From assembly GCA_009704065.1 (NCBI GenBank), contig WLEX01000050.1:1-8138 (forward strand): 8,138 nt of DNA, read 5' to 3'. Below are positions 1 to 5,279 of this stretch, in pieces. Under the pieces are notes generated by a model that saw only the letters and a list, made by a program, of their open reading frames with translations, was not told where the DNA came from and searched no databases. Both the position numbers and the translations under genes were made by a program. Every line of letters begins with the position of its first letter. The first letter of the stretch is position 1. The stretch is from Actinomycetota bacterium. Its GTDB lineage: Bacteria > Actinomycetota > Acidimicrobiia > Acidimicrobiales > Ilumatobacteraceae.

Positions 1-3
1 AGA

Positions 4-26
4 ATTGGCCAATGCATTGCCATACT
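4..26 (+). promoter_or_regulatory. Putative leaderless promoter of the ethylmalonyl-CoA mutase gene
   Basis: A -10-like hexamer CATACT lies at 21-26 and is followed by exactly 6 nt before the GTG start at 33, so the transcript would begin at or next to the start codon. No Shine-Dalgarno sequence is visible. A perfect 10-bp palindrome, ATTGGCCAAT, occupies 4-13, in what would be the -35/-10 spacer. The -35 position falls at or beyond the window edge and cannot be judged. The gene could equally be transcribed from further upstream. Confidence 0.35.
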
Positions 27-32
27 TGATGC

Positions 33-1991
33 GTGACTGACGCCAAAACTCCCCACCGCGATGACCCGTGGCTTATGCGTACCTATTCGGGCCACTCCAC
101 CGCGGCTGCCTCGAACACGCTGTACCGAACCAACTTGGCCAAAGGTCAAACTGGTTTGTCCATTGCTTTCGACCTTCCCACACAAACCGGGTACGACCCT
201 GACCATGTGTTGGCAAATGGCGAAGTTGGAAAAGTAGGTGTTCCCGTAGCTCACCTTGGCCACATGCGCACTCTTCTCGATTCCATTCCTCCCGGCAAGA
301 TGAATACTTCAATGACCATCAATGCAACAGCTGCATGGATGCTCGCCCTGTACGTAGCGAACGCTCGTGAACAAGGTGTCACTTCACAAGAACTTCGCGG
401 AACAACTCAAAACGACATCGTGAAGGAATATCTTTCGCGCGGAACATACATTTTCCCACCCGCACCTTCGAAGCGTCTCATTGTCGACATGGTTGCATGG
501 TGTGCACAAAATGCACCGAAGTGGAACCCCATGAATGTGTGCTCGTACCATTTGCAAGAAGTTGGTGCCACACCTGTACAAGAAATTGCATACTCACTTG
601 CTAACGCGATTGACATTCTCGATGCGGTACGTGCGAGCGGACAAGTAGACGATGCGCAATTCGATCAAGTGTTCGGTTCAATTTCATTTTTCGTGAACGC
701 AGGAATTCGTTTTGTAGAAGAGATCTGCAAAATGCGTGCGTTCACCGAGTTGTGGGATCGCATTGGTCGCGAGCGTTACAACGTCACCGATGCAAAGGCA
801 CGTCGATTCCGTTATGGCGTACAAGTGAACTCACTTGGCCTCACCGAAGCACAACCAGAAAACAATGTGCAACGCATTGTTCTTGAAATGCTCGCTGTCA
901 CTCTTTCAAAAAATGCTCGTGCTCGCAGTGTGCAATTGCCAGCATGGAACGAGGCACTTGGTTTGCCTCGTCCGTGGGATCAGCAGTGGTCATTACGTAT
1001 GCAGCAAGTTCTTGCCTTTGAATCAGACCTTCTTGAATACGAAGATATTTTCGATGGTTCTACTGTTATCGAAGGTCGCACCGCCGAACTGCGCGATGCA
1101 GCGTGGGAAGAACTCCAAGATGTGTTGTCACTTGGTGGAGCCTTTAATGCAGTCGATGAATTAAAGGGACGTCTAGTTCGTTCAATGGCCGCGCGTACTC
1201 GCCGTATTGAAGATGGTGAACAAACTGTTGTAGGAGTTAACTCATACACCGAGTCAGCCGAGAGCCCACTTGGTGGAACCGACAATATTTTTGTGGTCGA
1301 CGCTGCAGTAGAAGCCGAAATGGTTGCCGATGTCAATGCGTGGCGTGCCTCGCGAGATAACACTCGCGTCACTGCAGCACTCGCGCACTTACGTGCAGCT
1401 GCTGAGTCAAACGAAAACATTATGGAAGCGTCTATCGAATTAGCTGAAGCGGGTGGCACCACGGGCGAATGGTCTGAAGTGTTGCGCGAAGTCTTTGGTG
1501 AGTTCCGTGCGCCTACAGGTGTAGCTGCAGCTGTTGGTCGTCGCACCAATGCACTTGCTGCCGTTGCCGAATATGTCCGCACTATTCCTGGTGGCCCTCC
1601 ACGTTTCCTCGTGGCTAAGCCAGGCCTCGATGGTCACTCGAGCGGTGCAGAGCAGATCGCTGTTGCCGCACGCGATGCGGGCATGGAAGTGGTGTACAGC
1701 GGAATTCGCCTCACCCCTGCACAAATTGTGGCGAGCGCTCGTGACGAAGACCCCGATGTAGTGGGGCTTTCCATCTTGTCGGGATCACACATGCAGTTAG
1801 TGCCAGATGTTGTGAAGCGCTTGCGCGATGAAGGTGTAGACGCCCCGGTCATTGTGGGTGGCATTATTCCTGAAGACGACCGCGATTGGCTGATCTCGCA
1901 TGGTGTGGCTGCCGTGTACACACCAAAAGACTTCGATATTGCTCGCATTATGCGAGAAGTCGCCGAATTAGCTGCCGAACATCGCAAATAG
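33..1991 (+). CDS. ecm: Ethylmalonyl-CoA mutase (MeaA/Ecm), coenzyme B12-dependent
   Basis: This is a 652-residue acyl-CoA mutase that would convert (2R)-ethylmalonyl-CoA to (2S)-methylsuccinyl-CoA by an adenosylcobalamin radical rearrangement, a cytosolic step of the ethylmalonyl-CoA pathway. The N-terminal part is the TIM-barrel substrate domain, with RTYSGHSTA at residues 16-24. Y18 aligns with the substrate-contacting Tyr of methylmalonyl-CoA mutase, and the following G-H replaces the G-F usual in that enzyme, as in Ecm/MeaA. FDLPTQTGYD, TTQND, RGTYIFPP and NVCSYHLQE blocks follow. The C-terminal B12 domain carries DGHSSG (533-538, H535 as cobalt ligand), SIL (580-582) and GG (609-610). 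Length and single-chain form match Ecm and are shorter than MutB. The start is GTG at 33: an in-frame TGA stands at 27-29, and the next Met, at 75, would cut into the conserved N-terminus. Other acyl-CoA mutases (isobutyryl-, methylmalonyl-) are less likely. The gene lies 49 nt before a peroxidase gene on the same strand. Confidence 0.93.
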   Translation: MTDAKTPHRDDPWLMRTYSGHSTAAASNTLYRTNLAKGQTGLSIAFDLPTQTGYDPDHVLANGEVGKVGVPVAHLGHMRTLLDSIPPGKMNTSMTINATAAWMLALYVANAREQGVTSQELRGTTQNDIVKEYLSRGTYIFPPAPSKRLIVDMVAWCAQNAPKWNPMNVCSYHLQEVGATPVQEIAYSLANAIDILDAVRASGQVDDAQFDQVFGSISFFVNAGIRFVEEICKMRAFTELWDRIGRERYNVTDAKARRFRYGVQVNSLGLTEAQPENNVQRIVLEMLAVTLSKNARARSVQLPAWNEALGLPRPWDQQWSLRMQQVLAFESDLLEYEDIFDGSTVIEGRTAELRDAAWEELQDVLSLGGAFNAVDELKGRLVRSMAARTRRIEDGEQTVVGVNSYTESAESPLGGTDNIFVVDAAVEAEMVADVNAWRASRDNTRVTAALAHLRAAAESNENIMEASIELAEAGGTTGEWSEVLREVFGEFRAPTGVAAAVGRRTNALAAVAEYVRTIPGGPPRFLVAKPGLDGHSSGAEQIAVAARDAGMEVVYSGIRLTPAQIVASARDEDPDVVGLSILSGSHMQLVPDVVKRLRDEGVDAPVIVGGIIPEDDRDWLISHGVAAVYTPKDFDIARIMREVAELAAEHRK

Positions 1992-2040
1992 TTCCCCGTT
2001 TCGGGAATGACCCATCAGAACCAAGGGTTGACTAGGGCTA

Positions 2041-2522
2041 TGAGCATTTACGCAACCCCTATCTCTACTCTCAATGGCGATGCCAACGCATTGGGTCAGG
2101 CCGAAGGCAAAGTGACTTTGTTGGTGAACGTGGCAAGCAAGTGCGGCCTCACTCCCCAGTACGAACAACTCGAGGCATTGCAGAAGAAGTACTCGTCCCA
2201 AGGTTTCACGGTTGTCGGTGTTCCCTGTAACCAATTTATGGGCCAAGAACCAGGCTCATCAGAAGAGATCGCAAGTTTTTGCAGCACCACCTACGGCGTT
2301 ACATTTCCGCTCACGGAAAAAATTGAAGTCAACGGCGAGGGACGCCATGCGTTGTACTCAGCGCTCACTCCAGTTGCTGATGCAGAAGGTGTCGACGGCG
2401 ACATTCGTTGGAACTTTGAAAAGTTTCTTGTGAACCGCGATGGTGCAGTTGTTGCACGCTTTCATCCAAAGACTGCACCCGATGCGCCCGAAGTTATTTC
2501 GGCCATCGAATCTGCGCTGTAG
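2041..2522 (+). CDS. gpx: Glutathione peroxidase family, BtuE-like (Cys form)
   Basis: This is a 160-residue thioredoxin-fold peroxidase that reduces hydrogen and organic peroxides in the cytosol. The catalytic tetrad is visible: C35 in NVASKCGLTPQYEQLE, Q65 in PCNQF, and W124-N125 in WNFEKFL. The stretches EKIEVNGEGRHALY and WNFEKFLVNRDG closely resemble E. coli BtuE. The active residue is a normal Cys codon, not selenocysteine. C81 in SFCSTTYG lies 46 residues after C35, near the place of the resolving Cys in thioredoxin-dependent members, so thioredoxin rather than glutathione may be the reductant; this is inference, but it fits an actinobacterium, where glutathione is usually absent. I chose ATG 2041 because MSIYATPISTLNGDA aligns with the family N-terminus; an in-frame ATG at 2007 would add 11 unrelated residues. 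An AGGG lies only 3 nt before 2041, a poor ribosome site. No separate -10 is evident, so cotranscription with the upstream mutase gene is plausible. Confidence 0.93.
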
Positions 2523-2525
2523 CAG

Positions 2526-3221
2526 TTAGGCCTTTTCGGCCGCAATGAAATTGTTGAGGGCGGTTCCGCTCTCAAGGCTTGTAATGAGTGCGTAACGCGG
2601 GAAGTCGTGATTATGCACCACAACATGCCACAGGCGTTGCGTGTCTACAACAAATCGTGCACCTTGACTCAGCGGTACTCGACGTTCAGTTGAAAGATCA
2701 GGTAAACCGTCTGGCCCGTTGTCCATCAGCAACATGTAGCTGTTTGGACTATCGGTGAGCTCTAGCCATGTACGAACAACCCAGCCCTCATTGTCGGGGT
2801 TAAATCGATTGTTGTCGTCGCGATGAATATTGCGAATTGCAGCATCATGATCTTGTGGCTGCAATTTGATAATGCGTACTCGACCGAAGTTTGCACCAAT
2901 GGAATCAACATATTTGCGCAGTGTGGGAGTTAGTTCGGCATTCGATGTCCACAGAGCATCTTTGTCGGTTTTGCCCTTATCCCAGAATCCGCGACAATCA
3001 AGTTGTCCGTCGGCTGATGCAAGTGGAGCAAAGTTTGTGTCGCCACCACTCTTCCAATCCATGTACTCAAGATTTTCCCATTCACTCGGGTCAACATTGA
3101 ATGGAGCCTTTTTTAGCGAAACGAATCCCGTTTCTGCAAGACAATCAAGTCGCACATGTGGTGTTTGCAACGGAATTGCAACAGACCAATGTTCGAGTGT
3201 CGGCCAGAAGGTGGAGCTCAT
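2526..3221 (-). CDS. Putative Fe(II)/2-oxoglutarate-type oxygenase, beta-hydroxylase-like
   Basis: This 231-residue soluble protein has no signal peptide and no exact assignment. The central part reads RVRIIKLQPQ (114-123) followed by NIHRDDNN (131-138), giving an HxD pair at H133 and D135. A second His occurs at H199 in QRLWHVVVHN and a basic residue at R209 in FPRYALITSLESG. The order HxD...H...R, with hydrophobic beta-strands between (WVVRTWLELT, SYMLLMD, GARFVVDT), fits the double-stranded beta-helix core of 2-oxoglutarate oxygenases: the first three would hold iron and the Arg would bind the 2-oxoglutarate carboxylate. The aspartyl/asparaginyl beta-hydroxylase-like group is the closest I can suggest; substrate unknown. 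The first ~105 residues are Trp- and Asp-rich and unrecognised. It ends 3 nt from the convergent peroxidase gene and lies 45 nt downstream of the LysM gene on the same strand. Start ATG 3221 has a -10-like hexamer 6 nt upstream and no clear ribosome site. The oxygenase call rests on motif spacing only. Confidence 0.62.
   Translation of the reverse strand: MSSTFWPTLEHWSVAIPLQTPHVRLDCLAETGFVSLKKAPFNVDPSEWENLEYMDWKSGGDTNFAPLASADGQLDCRGFWDKGKTDKDALWTSNAELTPTLRKYVDSIGANFGRVRIIKLQPQDHDAAIRNIHRDDNNRFNPDNEGWVVRTWLELTDSPNSYMLLMDNGPDGLPDLSTERRVPLSQGARFVVDTQRLWHVVVHNHDFPRYALITSLESGTALNNFIAAEKA
2529..2541. terminator. Weak GGCC-loop-GGCC hairpin between convergent genes
   Basis: GGCC TTTTC GGCC can form a 4-bp GC-only stem with a 5-nt loop, just past the stop of the peroxidase gene and inside the last codons of the convergent oxygenase gene. 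There is no U-tract on either strand, and the stem is short, so it is at best a pausing or partial terminator element for transcripts coming from the left. Confidence 0.18.
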
Positions 3222-3227
3222 ATCTTC

Positions 3228-3254
3228 AGTGTAGGTACTTCACCATGGTCCATG
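3228..3254 (-). promoter_or_regulatory. Putative leaderless promoter of the oxygenase gene, with palindrome
   Basis: On the minus strand a -10-like TACACT (3233-3228) is separated by exactly 6 nt from the ATG at 3221, which would give a transcript starting at the start codon. An 11-nt palindrome, CATGG-T-CCATG (3244-3254), covers the spacer and -35 area and could be an operator. No TTGACA-like -35 is seen. This would let the oxygenase gene be expressed independently of the LysM gene upstream. Confidence 0.35.
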
Positions 3255-3266
3255 TGTGCGTCGCAG

Positions 3267-3635
3267 CTACGGAGCCATTGTGGTGCTGCCACCAACGGGC
3301 ACAAACCCCGTTGCAGGTGGCAAAAGAAGCACCGTCCCTGCATCGACACGATCGGGATTTTTTATTTTATTGAGAGCAATCAGCGCTGGTGCACTGAGGT
3401 CGAGGCGCTTCGCGATATTGAACAACGATTCACCTGGTTGCACTATGTACTGCTGAGGAATGTACGAAGTGGTGGGCCCACCAATAGTGGTTGTGGTAAC
3501 CGCCGCAGTCGAACTTGAAGCCGCATTATTCGCCTTGCCTCCGCCATCGGTCAATAAGCCAGAAATAATGGCAAGGAACGCAAACCCGCAGGTACTCCAC
3601 AACAGATACATGTGGAGACGGGTGCGCAAGAACAT
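3267..3635 (-). CDS. Membrane-anchored LysM domain protein
   Basis: This 122-residue protein has three parts. Residues 1-8 are basic (RTR). Residues about 9-28 form one hydrophobic segment (MYLLWSTCGFAFLAIISGLL), either an uncleaved anchor or a signal. A Ser/Thr/Gly-rich linker covers about 39-58. A single LysM domain occupies about 62-107, with YIVQPGESLFNIAKRLDLS and the closing AGTVLLLPP. LysM modules bind N-acetylglucosamine polymers, so the protein most likely sits in the cytoplasmic membrane with its LysM domain outside, touching peptidoglycan. No catalytic domain is attached, so it may be a cell-wall tether or scaffold. GTG at 3638 and ATG at 3635 are adjacent possible starts after an in-frame TAA; I prefer ATG because a -10-like hexamer lies exactly 6 nt before it and no ribosome site is seen. 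The gene is divergent from the alpha/beta-hydrolase pair, and the oxygenase gene follows after 45 nt. Confidence 0.85.
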   Translation of the reverse strand: MFLRTRLHMYLLWSTCGFAFLAIISGLLTDGGGKANNAASSSTAAVTTTTIGGPTTSYIPQQYIVQPGESLFNIAKRLDLSAPALIALNKIKNPDRVDAGTVLLLPPATGFVPVGGSTTMAP

Positions 3636-3641
3636 CACGTC

Positions 3642-3647
3642 ATGTTA
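3642..3647 (-). promoter_or_regulatory. -10-like element of the LysM gene
   Basis: TAACAT on the minus strand fits the TAnnnT pattern and stands 6 nt before the ATG at 3635 (3 nt before the alternative GTG at 3638). No Shine-Dalgarno or convincing -35 is present upstream, so a leaderless transcript is suggested. It lies at the left end of the 82-nt divergent region 3639-3720. Confidence 0.33.
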
Positions 3648-3694
3648 TGTCGCTTGGAGTACAAGTGTGTGACCTTCCGCATACGAGAAATCGC

Positions 3695-3711
3695 GGGCAC
3701 TGCCCTATTCT
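3695..3711 (+). promoter_or_regulatory. -10-like element with abutting palindrome, hydrolase operon
   Basis: TATTCT at 3706-3711 lies 9 nt before the ATG at 3721, giving a predicted leader of about 0-3 nt; no Shine-Dalgarno is present. Directly against it, at 3695-3705, is a perfect 11-nt palindrome, GGGCA-C-TGCCC, well placed for a repressor that would block RNA polymerase. The -35 position shows no TTGACA match. The palindrome could arise by chance. Confidence 0.35.
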
Positions 3712-3720
3712 GATTACTCC

Positions 3721-4629
3721 ATGATTCCTGAGACCCGAACCTTTGCTGGCGCACATCGACCCGACCGGATGTACACGCACAATGCCGATGGCGTAGGTAT
3801 CGCTGTCTACGAATGGGGTAAGGAATCCGACCCAGTGCTGTTCTTGGTGCACGGCGGGTCAGACTTCGCCGGAACCTTCGATGTTTTCGCGCCATTGCTT
3901 GTTGCTGGTGGGTATCGCGTGGTGTCGTGGGACCATCGCGGTCATGGCGATAGTGAGCATGCTGCTTTATACGGGTGGGATGCCGACATTCGCGACGCGC
4001 TTTCCGTGATGTCATCAATCACCCAAAAGGCGGCGCCTGTTGTTGCGCACTCCAAAGGTGGCGCGGTCATGATGCAGTTGGCCGATTCATGCCCATATCG
4101 CATTTCGAAAATGGTGAATATCGACGGCATGCCCAGCAAGCGACGCATGCCCGATGTCCCTGACCATGATCAGTCACGACTACTTGCAGACTCCATTGGT
4201 GAATGGTTGAACTTTCGCCACGAAGCGGCCGATTCATTTCGTAAGCCGGGAACTCTTGAAGACCTCGCCCGTCGTCGCGGAAAAATGAATCCTCGTCTTT
4301 CTATTGAGTGGCTTGAATACTTGGTCACCGTTGGTGCACAGCAAGACGAAAACGGATGGCGTTGGAAACTTGATCCCACGATGCGGTTTGGTGGATTCGG
4401 ACCATGGCGTCCCGAATGGGCATCGTTACGCATGGCCGCACTCACGATGCCCTTCCTTGGTTTACTCGGAACTATCGATGAGCCGATGGGGTGGGGTGCA
4501 AAACCACGTGATGTAAAGCCGTGGATTCCAACAGGTGGTCGTTTAGAAGTACTCGAAGACATTGGCCACTTCATACATATTGAAGAACCAGTACTGGTGA
4601 GCAACATGATCTTGGAGTTCCTGTCATGA
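3721..4629 (+). CDS. Alpha/beta-hydrolase fold protein, probably active
   Basis: This 302-residue cytosolic protein has the full alpha/beta-hydrolase layout. The oxyanion-hole loop is LVHGGSDF (42-49), and SWDHRGHGDSEH (69-80) marks the usual strand after the HG motif. The nucleophile elbow is AHSKGG (109-114), with S111 as catalytic Ser and Ala replacing the first Gly of GxSxG. A helical cap spans about 140-230 (Trp- and Arg-rich). H283 in IGHFIHIEEP is the catalytic His. The acid is probably D253 in LLGTIDEP. Similar proteins include esterases, epoxide hydrolases, haloalkane dehalogenases and C-C bond hydrolases; Ser as nucleophile argues against the epoxide hydrolase and dehalogenase classes, which use Asp. 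The substrate cannot be told. ATG 3721 follows a -10-like TATTCT by 9 nt, with no ribosome site. Its stop overlaps the start of a second hydrolase-fold gene (ATGA), so both are translated together. Confidence 0.88.
   Translation: MIPETRTFAGAHRPDRMYTHNADGVGIAVYEWGKESDPVLFLVHGGSDFAGTFDVFAPLLVAGGYRVVSWDHRGHGDSEHAALYGWDADIRDALSVMSSITQKAAPVVAHSKGGAVMMQLADSCPYRISKMVNIDGMPSKRRMPDVPDHDQSRLLADSIGEWLNFRHEAADSFRKPGTLEDLARRRGKMNPRLSIEWLEYLVTVGAQQDENGWRWKLDPTMRFGGFGPWRPEWASLRMAALTMPFLGLLGTIDEPMGWGAKPRDVKPWIPTGGRLEVLEDIGHFIHIEEPVLVSNMILEFLS
4614..4617 (+). promoter_or_regulatory. Ribosome binding site of the second hydrolase-fold gene
   Basis: GGAG, 8 nt before the ATG at 4626, lies within the last codons of the preceding gene. 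Together with the ATGA stop/start overlap it fixes this start and indicates translational coupling. It contrasts with the first genes of the transcription units, which show no such site. Confidence 0.6.
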
Positions 4630-5279
4630 GCATCACACGACTCCAACACAACAAGGTTTCATTAGCCCTGCATAAAGTTCGCGAAGGTGAAGGCCGCGCC
4701 TTGCTTCTCCTTCACGGCTTAGGCGATAGCGCAGTCAACATGGCTTCGTTACCTTTGAAATGGAATGGCCCCGTGTGGGCACTCGATTTCACAGGGCATG
4801 GTGAATCCACTGTTCCCGCTGGTGGCGGATACTCATCTGAAATTCTCATGGCCGATGCCGATATTGCATTGCGTCATGTAGGCGAAGCAACTGTTGTTGG
4901 CCGTGGCCTTGGTGCATACATTGCATTTCTCATCGCTGGTGCGCGTCCTACTTTGGTGCGTGGTGCTGTGTTGCTCGATGGCCCCGGTTTAGCTGGCGGT
5001 TCAATTCATGCAACATCGAATACAGAGATCACTTCTGCCGGAACCCGTACTGGCCAAACTCCCGATCCATGGGCACTGATTGAACTGTCGCGCGATGCTC
5101 GCCCACCGTCGTACACCACTACGTTTGCTCGTTTGGCAGTTTCTGGTTCAGGTATTGCAGACCCCATTGCTGTTGCATGCAAAGTTGCACCGCCGTGGGT
5201 TGAAGCAATTCGTGCAGAGCCAGGTGTGATGGTTGATATCACCTTGCAAGATGCTCTCGATATTTACGCAGCTATTTAA
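4626..5279 (+). CDS. Alpha/beta-hydrolase fold protein lacking the nucleophile (pseudoenzyme?)
   Basis: This is a 217-residue protein with a recognisable hydrolase N-terminus: LLLLHGLGDS (26-35) is the oxyanion loop and ALDFTGHGES (52-61) the following strand and turn. The elbow reads GRGLGA (92-97), so the place of the catalytic Ser (94) holds Gly. The usual closing strands with the acid and a GH-His near the C-terminus are not found; the protein stops at about 217 residues where active relatives have 250-300, and the cap region seems reduced. It is therefore probably not a classical Ser hydrolase. It may be a structural or regulatory partner of the preceding hydrolase, with which it overlaps by 4 nt, or a binding protein. 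The reading frame is intact with no internal stop, and the GRGLG stretch is coded in frame in otherwise normal sequence, so this does not look like fresh decay. Its TAA overlaps the stop of the convergent prenyl synthase gene. Confidence 0.8.
   Translation: MSITRLQHNKVSLALHKVREGEGRALLLLHGLGDSAVNMASLPLKWNGPVWALDFTGHGESTVPAGGGYSSEILMADADIALRHVGEATVVGRGLGAYIAFLIAGARPTLVRGAVLLDGPGLAGGSIHATSNTEITSAGTRTGQTPDPWALIELSRDARPPSYTTTFARLAVSGSGIADPIAVACKVAPPWVEAIRAEPGVMVDITLQDALDIYAAI
5276..5279. other. TTAA serving as overlapping stop codons of convergent genes
   Basis: The palindrome TTAA gives the stop of the plus-strand hydrolase-fold gene (TAA, 5277-5279) and of the minus-strand prenyl synthase gene (TAA, 5278-5276). 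Both genes end in an Ile ATT codon plus TAA. There is no intergenic DNA and no hairpin with a T-tract nearby, so the transcripts must run into each other's coding region before ending. Confidence 0.9.

Noticed and set aside
980..1582. 200-codon open frame on the minus strand inside the mutase gene
   Set aside because: It is a shadow of the strongly conserved mutase coding frame; the translation is Ser/Ala/Arg-rich with no recognisable domain.
1992..2007. TTCCC...GGGAA inverted repeat after the mutase gene
   Set aside because: Arms of 5 bp and no T-tract; too weak to call a terminator.
2007..2040. Earlier in-frame ATG for the peroxidase
   Set aside because: The 11 extra residues do not fit the family; the aligned N-terminus begins at 2041.
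2866..3234. Plus-strand open frames of 70-122 codons opposite the oxygenase gene and running into the LysM region
   Set aside because: No domain or start context, and they lie antisense to a frame with coherent beta-strand and motif structure.
3635..4018. 127-codon minus-strand frame opposite the first hydrolase gene
   Set aside because: Arg/His-rich shadow of the hydrolase coding frame.
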